Below are positions 22,485 through 33,639 of a stretch of 64,000 nucleotides of DNA, piece by piece. The stretch is from assembly GCA_016703265.1 (NCBI GenBank), contig JADJCK010000003.1:248001-312000 (forward strand), in the 5' to 3' direction. The position numbers and the translations under genes are program-made. Source of the stretch: a bacterium (GTDB lineage Bacteria > Krumholzibacteriota > Krumholzibacteriia > LZORAL124-64-63). Position 1 is the first letter of the stretch. Every line of letters starts with the position of its first letter. The notes beneath the pieces are model-generated. The model saw only the letters and a list, made by a program, of their open reading frames with translations. It made no database searches and was not told where the DNA came from.

Positions 22485-24341
22485 TCAGGACTGGCCGCAG
22501 GCGGCGGGCTCGGCGGCCAATCCGCCCACTCCGGTTCCCGCTGCCGGCTCGGCCGGCAACGGCTGGAAGTGCCGCTCCGGATCGAAGCCCCCCGCGAGCA
22601 GCGCGCCCATCTCCACGTTGCCGTTGAAGGGCGTCTCGGCCGGGATCCCCCACTTCGCCTTGAAGACCGACCACTGCCGGCGGATCTGCGCCAGGTAGTC
22701 GATGCCCGCGGCGGCGAAACTGCGGCTGCCGAAATGATGGATGAAGACGCCGCGCGCGACCAGGCACTCGTAGCCGGACAGGTGGGCGCGCAGGCAGTAG
22801 TCGTTGTCCTCGTAGTTGCCCAGCCCGAAGATCTCGTCCAGCCCGCCGATGCGCGCCAGCAACTCGCGCTTGATCAGCAGGCACATGCCCGTCAGGCGCA
22901 GTGTCCGCTCGATCTCGCCGTCGTGACGCGAAGCCTCGGCAGCGGCGAACTCGCCCAGCCCCGCCAGGCTCTCCTCGTCGTAGCCCACCGAATCCAGCTT
23001 CTGCAGGCCGGAAATGTTGTTCGTGACCGGGCCCACGAGGCCGGCGCGCGGGTTCGCCTCGGCCACCTGGAGCAGGCGCTCGAGCCAGTCGCCGGTGACC
23101 ACGGTGTCGCTGTTGAGCAGCACCAGGTGCCGGCCGTGCGCCGCAGCCAGGCCCAGGTTACAGCCGCGCGCGAAGCCGAGGTTGTCGCCGTTGAGGATCA
23201 CGCGAACGCGCTTGTGGTCGCGGGCCAGCCCCTGCAGGTACTCGGGCGTGCCGTCGGTGCTGCCGTTGTCGACGAAGATGAGCTCGTGGCGCACGTCGGT
23301 GTTCGTCAGCAGCGACTCCACGCACAGCCGCGTGTAGTCCAGCGCGTTGCAGGTGGGCACGATGACGCTGGCCACGGGCGCCAGCACGCCGCTGACCGGC
23401 GAACCGGGGCTGCGGCCGTGGTGGTAGTCGCCGTAGGCGAACGCGATGCCCGGCTCCACCCAGGGGCGGATGCCGCCGTTGTCCTGCGCCACGGCGCCGC
23501 CGGCGGCCGGGGCCACGAAGTCGGGACGTGCGCGGCCGAGCCAGGTCGCCGTGAGCAGCACCTGGTCGTCGTTCGTCGTCAGTTCATAGCGCCGCGCATC
23601 GGCGTCGGGATCATTCTCGGCCGCGCGCAGGCGCGTCATCACCGTCTCGGGGCGGTACACGCACAGCCAGCCGCGCGCGCCCAGGCGCAGGCAGAGGTCC
23701 AGGCCGGCAGGTTCGCCCTCGGCCATGGGCTTGGGTCGCGCGAACTCGCGCCCCATGCCCTCATCGAAGCCGCCCACGGCGAAGAACGCCGAGGCGCGCA
23801 CGCAGATCGCCTCGCCGGACAGCCCCTGCACCGCCAGGGGGCGCAACGACGCGCCGAAGTCGGCCTGGCGCCCGGCGTGCAGGCTGCGGCCCGACAGGCG
23901 CGGGCGTCGCGGCTGGTCCCAGCGGATCACGGCCAGGCCCGCGTGGTCGATGCGACCGTCCTGCAGGATGACCTTGCCGGCGGTGGCGCCGACCAGCGGG
24001 TCCTTCTCCAGCGTGTCGACCAGCGCTTCGGCCCAGTGGGGGCCGAGCACCATGCCGGGATCCAGAAAGACGATGAAACGGCCACGCGAGGCGCGCGCAC
24101 CGCGGTTGCGCGCGGCCGACCGGCCCTCGTCGGTGTCGTCATTGACCAGGCGCAGCCGGGGATTATCGGCCAGCTTGGACAGAAACTGGGCGCTGCCGTC
24201 GGTGGAACCCTGGTCGATGACAATGATCTCGTGGGCCGCGGCAGGCGCCTGGTCCCGGAGCGTGGCCATAGTGAACTTCAGCGAATTCAACTGGTTACGA
24301 CAAACGATAACGACGGACAGCAGCGGCCCGGGAGCGGTCAT
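22485..24341 (-). CDS. Glycosyltransferase with two GT2 domains
   Basis: A 618-residue protein from ATG 24341, preceded by AGGAGAG at the right distance. It has two family-2 (GT-A) modules. The first (about 6-240) opens with LLSVVIVCRNQLNSL and has IDQGSTDGSAQFL; the second (about 310-560) has SVIVPTCNALDYTRLCVESL, VDNGSTDGTPEYL and the acceptor-side LNSDTVV and GNYEDNDYC. Tandem GT2 proteins of this type build O-antigen, glycan or exopolysaccharide chains from nucleotide sugars on the cytoplasmic side. Divergently placed next to a GT39-like gene, it suggests a small surface-glycan locus. The sugar specificity cannot be read. Confidence 0.88.
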   Translation of the reverse strand: MTAPGPLLSVVIVCRNQLNSLKFTMATLRDQAPAAAHEIIVIDQGSTDGSAQFLSKLADNPRLRLVNDDTDEGRSAARNRGARASRGRFIVFLDPGMVLGPHWAEALVDTLEKDPLVGATAGKVILQDGRIDHAGLAVIRWDQPRRPRLSGRSLHAGRQADFGASLRPLAVQGLSGEAICVRASAFFAVGGFDEGMGREFARPKPMAEGEPAGLDLCLRLGARGWLCVYRPETVMTRLRAAENDPDADARRYELTTNDDQVLLTATWLGRARPDFVAPAAGGAVAQDNGGIRPWVEPGIAFAYGDYHHGRSPGSPVSGVLAPVASVIVPTCNALDYTRLCVESLLTNTDVRHELIFVDNGSTDGTPEYLQGLARDHKRVRVILNGDNLGFARGCNLGLAAAHGRHLVLLNSDTVVTGDWLERLLQVAEANPRAGLVGPVTNNISGLQKLDSVGYDEESLAGLGEFAAAEASRHDGEIERTLRLTGMCLLIKRELLARIGGLDEIFGLGNYEDNDYCLRAHLSGYECLVARGVFIHHFGSRSFAAAGIDYLAQIRRQWSVFKAKWGIPAETPFNGNVEMGALLAGGFDPERHFQPLPAEPAAGTGVGGLAAEPAACGQS

Positions 24342-24473
24342 GTCGGCTCTCCTGATCAGCGATGGCCGGAATGGGTTCGGCGCCTGCTTCCGCCGTGCAA
24401 GCGGTGGACCGCGACCGGTGCGAGGCAGAACCTGCCGGGGCATTCACGCCGCCCATGGCGGCGCGCGGGCGGC

Positions 24474-24502
24474 TTGCCCGTGCCGGCGGTCGATGCTAGG
24501 GT
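24474..24502 (+). promoter_or_regulatory. Candidate promoter of the second GT39-like gene
   Basis: TTGCCC (24474-24479) and TAGGGT (24497-24502) are 17 bases apart in the 236-base region between the divergent GT2 and GT39-like genes. The leader to ATG 24578 would be about 70 bases. Both hexamers are only partial matches to consensus. Confidence 0.4.
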
Positions 24503-24577
24503 TGGCCGCATCGCGGGCGGGCTGCGTCCCGCGCCCCGCATCGCCCCGTTCATCCTTCGATCGGAATCCCGGCGGCC

Positions 24578-26053
24578 ATGAATCGCGCGCAACCGTCCCT
24601 GATCGCCATGACCGACGGTGCGCGGAGCCGGGTGCACGCTGCCGCCGTGGCCGGCGTGCTGCTGGTCGCGCTGGTCGTGCGCTGGTGGGCGGCCGCCCAC
24701 AACGAGTTCCCCACCGTCGACGGCACGCAGTACCTTGACCAGTCCTGGCAGCTCTGCTTCCGGGGCCAGCTCGTCTACAGCTGCTTCCCGCCCGGTTGGC
24801 CGCTGCTGGTGGCGCTGCCGCTGCGCTTCCTGCCGGCCGACGACCCGCAGTCGATGCTGACGGCCGCGCACATCGCCAACGTGGTGCTCGGCGTGTTGTC
24901 CGTTTGGTTGACGTGGCTCCTGCTGCGGAGGCGGCTGGGCTTCGCCCTGTCGCTGGCGGGAGCTGTGCTGGTGGCGCTGCTGCCGCAGTACGTGGTGCTG
25001 GCCAAGAGCGACCTCTCGGACCCGGCCTACATGTGCGGACTGCTGGGCGGCTGGCTGCTGCTGGAGCGCAGGCGCGACCTGCCTGCCGCGCTGGTGCTCG
25101 GGTTCACCTACCTGGTGCGGCCCGAGTCGGCGCTGGCCAGCCTGGGACTCATCGCGTGGCGCTGGCGCGCGGATCGTCGCGTGCCCTGGCGGCTGGTGAT
25201 CGGGCACGCCGTCCTCGTGATCCCCTACCTGGTCTTCCTGCGCGTGGCCGGCGGCGCCTGGGACATCAGCAGCAAGACCGTGGCGCTGACGCAGAGCGTG
25301 GACGCGCATCCGGGACTGGACTACGCGGGCCTGATCGGCGCGAACCTCGCCAAGCTGGCGCCGTTGCTGACGGGACAGCTCGGCGTGCCGCTGGCGCTGC
25401 TGGCGGCGTACGGCATCGTGCGACATCGCGGGGCCTGGGCCTGGCTGCTGCTGCCGCTGGCATCGGTGCCGCTGGTCATCAACCCGATGGTGGTGCGGTT
25501 CTGGCTGCCGTACCTGCCGGTGCTGCTGCTGGGCGCGGGCCTGGGGGCGCGATCGCTGGTGGACCTGGTGGCGCGGCGGAACGCGGCCGGTGGCGCACGC
25601 GGAACGAGCACGCCGCGGGTCGCGCCGACCATCGCGCTGGCCGTGCTGGTGGCGAGCGGGCTGGCGGTGGCCGCGATCGATGATGCGCCCCTGATCCGGC
25701 GCAACACCGAGGCCTACTACGGCTTGAAGGATGCGGGGCTGTGGCTGCGCCGCCCGACCACGCGGGAATCACTGGTCGCCGACTACAAACCGTATGCGGC
25801 CTTCTGGGCCGGAACGCGGTTCCTGAAGTACCCCGAACTGGGGAATGCGCTGGAATACGCGCTGTGGGCCCGGAACCAGGACGTCGACTACCTCGTCGTG
25901 AACGTCCAGACCGTGCGCCAGTACCTGCCGGGGCTCGATGGGCTGCTGGTCAGCCCGCTGGCGCCGGAGCTGGCCGACAAGCTCGAGCTGGTGCACACCT
26001 GCTTCTACGAGCGCGTCGGGGACAATACCGTTGTGTACCGCGTAAAGCGCTGA
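24578..26053 (+). CDS. GT39/ArnT-like membrane glycosyltransferase
   Basis: A 491-residue polytopic protein with about 10-11 membrane segments. After the first helix comes HNEFPTVDGTQYLDQSWQLC, an acidic periplasmic loop as in the ArnT/PMT fold, then CFPPGWPLLVALPL. Further segments include PQYVVLAKSDLSDPAYM and FTYLVRPESALASLGL. The last ~120 residues are a soluble domain ending in YERVGDNTVVYRVKR. The family transfers sugars from polyprenyl-phosphate donors on the outer face of the membrane. It is divergent from the GT2 gene, and its stop faces the WD40 gene across 27 bases. It differs from the gene at 7979-9961 by lacking TPR repeats. Confidence 0.8.
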   Translation: MNRAQPSLIAMTDGARSRVHAAAVAGVLLVALVVRWWAAAHNEFPTVDGTQYLDQSWQLCFRGQLVYSCFPPGWPLLVALPLRFLPADDPQSMLTAAHIANVVLGVLSVWLTWLLLRRRLGFALSLAGAVLVALLPQYVVLAKSDLSDPAYMCGLLGGWLLLERRRDLPAALVLGFTYLVRPESALASLGLIAWRWRADRRVPWRLVIGHAVLVIPYLVFLRVAGGAWDISSKTVALTQSVDAHPGLDYAGLIGANLAKLAPLLTGQLGVPLALLAAYGIVRHRGAWAWLLLPLASVPLVINPMVVRFWLPYLPVLLLGAGLGARSLVDLVARRNAAGGARGTSTPRVAPTIALAVLVASGLAVAAIDDAPLIRRNTEAYYGLKDAGLWLRRPTTRESLVADYKPYAAFWAGTRFLKYPELGNALEYALWARNQDVDYLVVNVQTVRQYLPGLDGLLVSPLAPELADKLELVHTCFYERVGDNTVVYRVKR

Positions 26054-26080
26054 CCGGTTCCACGGTCGCGGGTCGGGTCG

Positions 26081-28114
26081 CTATTCAAAGACCCTGATCG
26101 TCCCGTCCAGCGGAACCACCAGCAGACGTTTTCCATCGTTCGACCAGGCCAGATCGTACGGCGTTCCGGGACACGGCGCCTTCAGCAGGTGCGCACCGGT
26201 GGCCGGATCCCACAGGTGGACGTGACCGTCCGAGCCGGCGGTGGCCAGGCGACGGCCGTCGGGCGAGAAGGCCACGGCGATCTGGCCGCCGTTGGCCACG
26301 CTCATCTCCCTTTCCAGGCGCCAGGATCCCGTCGCCCACACCCGGACCAGCCCGCTGTTCGACGCCGCGGCCAGTCGCGTGCCGTCTTGCGAGAACGCCG
26401 CGCGCAGGCTGCCGTCGCCATGGCCTTCGAGTCGCGCCACCAGAGCGCCAGTCGACGGTTCCCACACCCTCACCACGCCGTCGTCGCCGCACGCCGCCAG
26501 CAGCGGCAACATCGGGTGCCAAACCGCATCGCTGAATGATGAACTGTCGGCCAGGGCGGCGAGGTCGGAGCCATCGCGTGTCGACCAGACCCGAAGCACC
26601 GGCCCCTTCGCCGGCGAGGCCAGCCAGCGACCGTCGGCGCTGAAGTCGACGGCCGTGCTCTGCGTGTCCACCCTGTGCTCCCGAATCATCCGCGGCGGCG
26701 TGGATCGCAGGTCCCAGACGCGGACCAGGCCGTCGTTGCCGGTCGTGGCCAACAGGCTGTCTCCCGGACTCCAGGCAGCGCGTACACCGGACTCGCCGTG
26801 CCCGTCCCACTGCGTCACCGTGCTGCCGGTTGCCGGATCGATGATGGCGATCCAGCCGCCCCAACCGGTCGACGCCGCATGCCAGCCGTCGGCACTGACG
26901 GCGATCGCGTAGCCGGTGCCCGGCAACGACCAGCGGGAATGCACGGCGGCGAGCGCTGCCAGGTCCCAACGGCGGACGACTCCGCCGGCGTCGCCGCTGA
27001 AGAGCGTACTGCCGTCGGGCGTCACGGCCAACGCCGTCACTGTCTGCTCATGACCATGCCAGGCCGACAAGTGCTCGCCCGTGTCCGCGTCCCAGATCCG
27101 CAACGTCAGGTCCTTCGAGACGGTGGCCACGCGATGGCCGCCGGGAAGCCAGACGACATCGTTCTGCGGCAGCCGGGCACCTTCGGCCTGTTGGTGCAAG
27201 GTGTGCAGCAATGCACCGGTTGTCGTGTCATGGATCCGCACGGCGCCGTCGTCGTGCGCCACGGCCAGGCGCGTGCCGTCCGCGCTGGGGCGACATTCGT
27301 TGACCCGCTTGTAGGCTGGATCCTCGGGCGGGAACTTCCGGAAGACCTGCTCCCAGGTGGCGGTGTCATAGGCCGCGACGTCGTAGTCCCAGGTGCCGAT
27401 CCACAGTCGGCTCCCGTCCGGCGTGAAGTTGACCGAACCGATGGGCTTGACGCCGTGCTCGAGATGGCGCCGATTCGCGCCGGTGGCCGCATCCCAGATG
27501 TCGACGACTCCCCACACGCCGCGTTCATCGCTGCGCTTCCAGGAGACGGTCGCCACCTGCGTTCCGTCCGGGCTCCAGGCGACCGCCGCCACGCCCTGCC
27601 CGATACCGGCAATGCGCCTGGCCTCGAGGGCCGTAGCGACATCCCACAGGCGCAGGGTGCCGTCCGAGCCGACGGACGCGATCCGGCTCCCGTCCGGCGA
27701 GAAGCGCGCATTCCAGGTGGCGCGCGTGTGCCCTGACAACAGCGCCACCCGCGACCCGGTGGCCGCATCCCAGAGGATGACGTCGGTGCCGCCACAGGAA
27801 GCGAGGAGCTTTCCGTCCGGACTGGGCGACAGGTCGGTGACGGGTGCCTGATGGGCGTTGAAGGCCGCGGCGCTGCGATCGAGCGCCGCGCGAAGGTAGT
27901 TCCACTCCCAGCCGCGATGCGCAGGCGGCGCCTCTTCGAGCCAATGCTTCGCCGCCGCCACGTCATGCAACTGCAGGCCGGCGTCGGCTGCGGCGAGGGT
28001 GGCCACGTAGTAGCGGTAGTCCGTGGCATCGTCGGCGTGCGCTGTGGCGCTGGCCAGCGAGAGGCCGGCAGCGAGGATTGCGGCCGGAACTCGAGCGAGG
28101 ATCGGGTAGCGCAT
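26081..28114 (-). CDS. Exported WD40 protein with 14 repeats
   Basis: A 677-residue protein from ATG 28114, with GAGGTGG 6 bases upstream. A signal peptide (about 1-26, ending in ATAHA) is followed by a short helical lead (AAAKHWLEEAPPAHRGWEWNYL), a motif often seen before WD40 domains in Planctomycetes-like proteins. I count 14 blades by their end motifs, from GTDVILWD, GTLRLWD and GVVDIWD to GHVHLWD and a final GTIRVFE that closes the protein. Fourteen blades fit two seven-bladed propellers. There is no catalytic domain, so it is likely a binding scaffold in the periplasm or at the surface. It is downstream of acs and tudS on the same strand, about 100 bases away, and is perhaps a separate transcript. 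Confidence 0.88.
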   Translation of the reverse strand: MRYPILARVPAAILAAGLSLASATAHADDATDYRYYVATLAAADAGLQLHDVAAAKHWLEEAPPAHRGWEWNYLRAALDRSAAAFNAHQAPVTDLSPSPDGKLLASCGGTDVILWDAATGSRVALLSGHTRATWNARFSPDGSRIASVGSDGTLRLWDVATALEARRIAGIGQGVAAVAWSPDGTQVATVSWKRSDERGVWGVVDIWDAATGANRRHLEHGVKPIGSVNFTPDGSRLWIGTWDYDVAAYDTATWEQVFRKFPPEDPAYKRVNECRPSADGTRLAVAHDDGAVRIHDTTTGALLHTLHQQAEGARLPQNDVVWLPGGHRVATVSKDLTLRIWDADTGEHLSAWHGHEQTVTALAVTPDGSTLFSGDAGGVVRRWDLAALAAVHSRWSLPGTGYAIAVSADGWHAASTGWGGWIAIIDPATGSTVTQWDGHGESGVRAAWSPGDSLLATTGNDGLVRVWDLRSTPPRMIREHRVDTQSTAVDFSADGRWLASPAKGPVLRVWSTRDGSDLAALADSSSFSDAVWHPMLPLLAACGDDGVVRVWEPSTGALVARLEGHGDGSLRAAFSQDGTRLAAASNSGLVRVWATGSWRLEREMSVANGGQIAVAFSPDGRRLATAGSDGHVHLWDPATGAHLLKAPCPGTPYDLAWSNDGKRLLVVPLDGTIRVFE

Positions 28115-28180
28115 GGGTTTCCACCTCGGGCACCTGTGGCACCGGCTGCTTCGGGAACCACGGACGGTTATCGACGGCTC

Positions 28181-28194
28181 TTGCGCCGGCGCAA
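28181..28194. repeat. 14-base perfect palindrome upstream of the WD40 gene
   Basis: TTGCGCCGGCGCAA is its own reverse complement. Half of it recurs as CCGGCGCAA at 28203-28211, at a 17-base offset. It sits between the tudS-like stop and the WD40 gene start and could be an operator or the stem of a short hairpin. Confidence 0.4.
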
Positions 28195-28217
28195 CTCCGC
28201 CACCGGCGCAACCTCGC

Positions 28218-28727
28218 TCAGCCCCGCGCGTGCCGCGCCGCGCGACGAACGAACGCCGCCGCATCCAGCCCTTCGTCCTCGACCAGCGGCAGGTGCGGGA
28301 AGCGCCGGCGGATCGTCGCCGCCAGCAGGCCGTCGGTGCGCGTCGGCTCGGCGCCGGGCACCGCGTATAGCAACGCCGTGCCCACGCCGCAGCTGGGCGA
28401 GCGCGCCTTCAGCACGAATCCCGACACGCCCAGCGACTCGCAGCGATCGAGCGCCGCCTCGATCCAGGCCAGGGTGCGTTCGGTCCAGTCCTCGCCGGTC
28501 ACGCCGCCGATCATCCGGGGCGCGATGGCATCACCGTGCAGGTCGACCGGCTCGCGCGGCACCGGCATGCCGGCGCCGACCTCCGGGCACAGCGGCACCA
28601 GTTCCGCCAACGCAGCGAGCCCGTCGCGCACGGCGGCACAGGTCTTCTCCTGGCCGTCGTAGCGGACGGGCTCGCCCAGCAGGCAGGCGCTGACGGCGAT
28701 GCGGAGCGTCGTCGGCGCCGGTGTCAT
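28218..28727 (-). CDS. DUF523/TudS-like desulfurase
   Basis: A 169-residue DUF523 protein. Conserved parts are VSACLLGEPVRYDG near the start, LCPEVGAGMPVPREP in the middle and KARSPSCGVG near residue 115. The three cysteines in these motifs match the [4Fe-4S]-binding residues of TudS, a thiouracil desulfidase, so removal of sulfur from a thiolated base or similar compound is the likely activity. It begins 3 bases after the acs stop on the same strand, so the two share a transcript. The link to acetate activation is not explained by known pathways and may be only operonic. Confidence 0.85.
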   Translation of the reverse strand: MTPAPTTLRIAVSACLLGEPVRYDGQEKTCAAVRDGLAALAELVPLCPEVGAGMPVPREPVDLHGDAIAPRMIGGVTGEDWTERTLAWIEAALDRCESLGVSGFVLKARSPSCGVGTALLYAVPGAEPTRTDGLLAATIRRRFPHLPLVEDEGLDAAAFVRRAARHARG

Positions 28728-28730
28728 CGC

Positions 28731-30695
<1,965 letters not shown>

Positions 30696-30792
30696 GGTCC
30701 GGCCCTCCTGGGGGGTGCGCGCGGGATCGGCCGCCGACCGGCAAGGGTGCCCGGCGGCGGGACGTGGTGGCATCGGGGCATCGCCCGGGGAA

Positions 30793-30821
30793 GTCATACC
30801 ATTGTTGTCCGCGCAGAACAA
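30793..30821 (-). promoter_or_regulatory. Candidate acs promoter in a 315-base gap
   Basis: On the minus strand TTGTTC (30821-30816) and TATGAC (30798-30793) are 17 bases apart, giving a leader of about 90 bases to acs. It is the only AT-rich spot in the 30696-31010 gap between the divergent acs and small membrane-protein genes; the rest of the gap is GC-rich with no further clear signal. The hexamers closely match those of the GH16 promoter candidate. Confidence 0.55.
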
Positions 30822-31010
30822 GGCCCCTGCGCCCGGCGACTGTTCCCCGGCGGCAGGCCGGGCCTTCCCGGCACCAGGGACCGTCCCGGGCTTGCCATGT
30901 CGGACCGGGCCGGGCATCATGCCGGTGCCTGCCGCTCGCCCCGGCGGCCGGGAAGGAACCACCGGTCGGGCGCCCCCGCCGTCCCGCATCCCAGGAGCTG
31001 GTACCAGTCG

Positions 31011-31508
31011 ATGCTGCGATCCCCCGTTGCCCGCTACGCCCTGGGCGTGTCCCTGGGCGCCCTCGCCGGCGCGAGCCTGTGCCTGAGCGTGCTGCCGATG
31101 GGCCTGCAGATGGCCGGCTACGGCAGTCGTCTGGCGCTGGGCTACTACCTCAGCCGCTACATCCCGTTCGCGGCGCTGGTGATGGCGGCGGGGGGCTGGG
31201 GCGTGGTCCGGTCACGGCATCCGCTGGCGGCGATGGCGGTATTCTCGCTGGCCGGCCTGGGCACCGGGCTCATGCTCACGGGCGTGGCCCTGGAGCGCGC
31301 GCCGCGCCTGATGGCCGCCGGCGCGGCCGCCGGCTGGGTGTACGGGTTGCTGGGCGGGCTGGTTCTCGGGCGCATCCTGGCGCCGCCGGTCGTCGATGAG
31401 GAGCCCGCGGCCGCCGTGACCGGGAACGCCGACGAGGCCGTCAATGCAGACGGCGCCGGCAGTGAGCCTGCCGACGCCGCCGATCCGGAACAACGCGACT
31501 TCTTCTAG
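31011..31508 (+). CDS. Small polytopic membrane protein of unknown function
   Basis: A 165-residue protein with about four hydrophobic segments (roughly 10-30, 42-62, 68-90 and 100-125) rich in Ala, Gly and Leu, and an acidic, Ala-rich tail ending in PEQRDFF. No family was recognised. ATG 31011 is the first in-frame start after AGGAG at 30993, although the spacing of 13 bases is long. It is divergent from acs and convergent, with a 6-base gap, with the chemoreceptor gene. It could be a small transporter-like or envelope protein; nothing in the sequence decides. Confidence 0.6.
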   Translation: MLRSPVARYALGVSLGALAGASLCLSVLPMGLQMAGYGSRLALGYYLSRYIPFAALVMAAGGWGVVRSRHPLAAMAVFSLAGLGTGLMLTGVALERAPRLMAAGAAAGWVYGLLGGLVLGRILAPPVVDEEPAAAVTGNADEAVNADGAGSEPADAADPEQRDFF

Positions 31509-31514
31509 CCCGCG

Positions 31515-33485
31515 TCAGCTGCGGTTCGCCCCCTCGGTAAGCAGTCGGAGCTCATCCACCGCTTCCGCCACCGCGCGCGACTGGGCCTGCAGATCCTGCC
31601 CGGCCGCTGCCGATTCCTCGGCGCTGGCGGCCGTTCCCTGGGTGACATGGTCCAGCCGCGTCATGGCGGCAGTGATCTCGCCCACGCCCTGCGCCTGCTG
31701 GCGGCTGGAGGCTGCTACCTGGGCCACCAGTTCACGCACCGAGGTGACGCCGGTGGCGATCTCCTCGAGGATGCCGCCCACGTCGCCGGTGGCGACAACG
31801 CCCTGGTCCGAGCTCTGGCGTGCCTTCTGGATGAGGCTGTCGGTGCTGCGGGCGGCCTCGGCGCTGCGCTGGGCCAGGTTGCGCACTTCCTCGGCCACGA
31901 CCGCGAAGCCGCGGCCGGCATCGCCGGCCCGCGCCGCTTCGACCGCCGCATTGAGCGCCAGCAGGTTGGTCTGGAAGGCGATCTCGTCGATCGTCTTGAG
32001 GATGCGCGCCGTTTCGTCGCTGGACGACTTGATGTCGCCCATCACGCGCCCGAGGTTCCGCATCGCCTCGACGCCGCGTCCGGCCGCGTCGGCCGCCGTT
32101 CCGGCCAGTCCGTTCGTACGGTCGGCGCTCTCGGCATTGGTCCGGGTGGTGGACAGGATCTGCGCCATGGCCGCGTTCACTTCCTGCAGTGACGCGGCCT
32201 GCTGGTTGGCGCCTTCGGCCAGTGACTGGCTGCTCGTGGCCACTTCACCCGACGAGAGGCCCACCTGCGCCGATGCCGTGCTGAGCGTGTCGGCCACGTG
32301 CCCGACCTGCCGCGCGATGCGACGGGAGACCAGGAACCACACGGCGCCGGCCATCAGCAGCGACACGAGACTGGCGATGCCGATCATCACCAGGGTGCGC
32401 TGCGAATAGGAGGCCACGGCCACTTCGGCCGCGCCGAACTCGTCAAGGTAGGCACCGGCGCCGATGACCCAGTCCCAGGGCTCGAAGTAGACGAAGCGGG
32501 CGATCTTATTGCGCGCGTCCTCGTCTCCCTTGTTCAGCCAGGGATAGATCTGCTCCCCGACCTGGCCGTCCGGCAGCGCCTTCGCCTTGGTCACGATCTC
32601 CTGGATGAACGTCGTGCCGTTGGCATCCTTGGCTTCCCAGAGGCTCTCGCCGTCGCGCTTGCCGTCCTTGGAGACGACGTAGTTGCCCTTGCCGTCGAGC
32701 ACGTAGACGTAGCCGGTCTGCCCGACCTTCACGTCCATGATCGACTGCCGCAGGGCCGTTGCGCTCTCCAGCGGCACGCCGAAGTAGGACATGCCGACGA
32801 TGCCGCCGGCGGCGTCGCGGATCGGCTCGTAGGCGGTGACGTACCAGCGGTCGACCACGAAGGCGCGGCCGCGGTAGACCTGGCCCGCGAGCACCGACTT
32901 CAGCACGGGATTGGGCTGGCCGTCGGAGTTCGTCGCCGGGATGAACTTGCCGATCGCGCGCTTTCCGTCCTTGGTCTGCACGTTGGTGCACACGCGCAGC
33001 ATGTCGCCGCCGTCGTTCATGCGCTGGAAGATGGTTGCGGTGCCTCCGACGAGGTCGCGCACCTCGTCCACGACCGGGCTGGGTGCGGCGATATCGGCGT
33101 TCTGGCCGAGCCACGTTTCGCCCGCCATCAGGCGCGGAAGATCGATCGTGGACGTCGCCTTCGTGAACTGGTTCACCGCCGACCACGACACGGTTTCGCT
33201 GCCCAATGCCGGCGCCCCTGCGCGTGCCAGTGCGGCGCGCGTGACCGACAATCCATCGATCACCGCATCCTCGAGCACGGCCTGTTGCGTGAGGCACATC
33301 GCCTCGATGCCCTGCACCAGGTGGTCGAGGTCCTGGATGGCGAGCTTGCGTACCTCGGCTGAGGTGGCCTCGCGCATCTGCATCTGCGAGATGACGACGA
33401 CCCCGAAAATGATCGCCAATGGCACCAACAGCAGGGCCAGGCCGGTGCCCAGCGTGCGGCCGCGAAGGGTCATACCCCTGAACAT
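31515..33485 (-). CDS. Methyl-accepting chemotaxis protein with Cache sensor
   Basis: A 656-residue receptor from ATG 33485, 6 bases after GGGAG. A first membrane helix (about 11-32) is followed by a large periplasmic Cache-type sensor (about 35-360) with a GYVYVLDGKGNYVVSKDG segment and the WVIGAGAYLDEFG end typical of Cache_2. A second helix (about 362-383) leads into the cytoplasmic signalling hairpin, whose tip region around residue 500 is EIAFQTNLLALNAAVEA. There is no C-terminal CheR-binding pentapeptide. Cache receptors sense small organic acids or similar ligands. No che or flagellar genes are near, so this is an orphan receptor. A TTGCAAAT octamer lies in its upstream region near 33577. 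Confidence 0.93.
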   Translation of the reverse strand: MFRGMTLRGRTLGTGLALLLVPLAIIFGVVVISQMQMREATSAEVRKLAIQDLDHLVQGIEAMCLTQQAVLEDAVIDGLSVTRAALARAGAPALGSETVSWSAVNQFTKATSTIDLPRLMAGETWLGQNADIAAPSPVVDEVRDLVGGTATIFQRMNDGGDMLRVCTNVQTKDGKRAIGKFIPATNSDGQPNPVLKSVLAGQVYRGRAFVVDRWYVTAYEPIRDAAGGIVGMSYFGVPLESATALRQSIMDVKVGQTGYVYVLDGKGNYVVSKDGKRDGESLWEAKDANGTTFIQEIVTKAKALPDGQVGEQIYPWLNKGDEDARNKIARFVYFEPWDWVIGAGAYLDEFGAAEVAVASYSQRTLVMIGIASLVSLLMAGAVWFLVSRRIARQVGHVADTLSTASAQVGLSSGEVATSSQSLAEGANQQAASLQEVNAAMAQILSTTRTNAESADRTNGLAGTAADAAGRGVEAMRNLGRVMGDIKSSSDETARILKTIDEIAFQTNLLALNAAVEAARAGDAGRGFAVVAEEVRNLAQRSAEAARSTDSLIQKARQSSDQGVVATGDVGGILEEIATGVTSVRELVAQVAASSRQQAQGVGEITAAMTRLDHVTQGTAASAEESAAAGQDLQAQSRAVAEAVDELRLLTEGANRS

Positions 33486-33639
33486 GTTGTACTCCCACAA
33501 TCGGTACGGGCGTGGGCGAGTTGGATGGACGACGGGATATTCGTCGGCACTACGGGGAAGATCTTGATGAATAGTTTGCAAATAAGATATCTGAGCACTA
33601 TGGGTTGCCCTGGCAGGATCGGGCAGGTCGACCGGCCCG

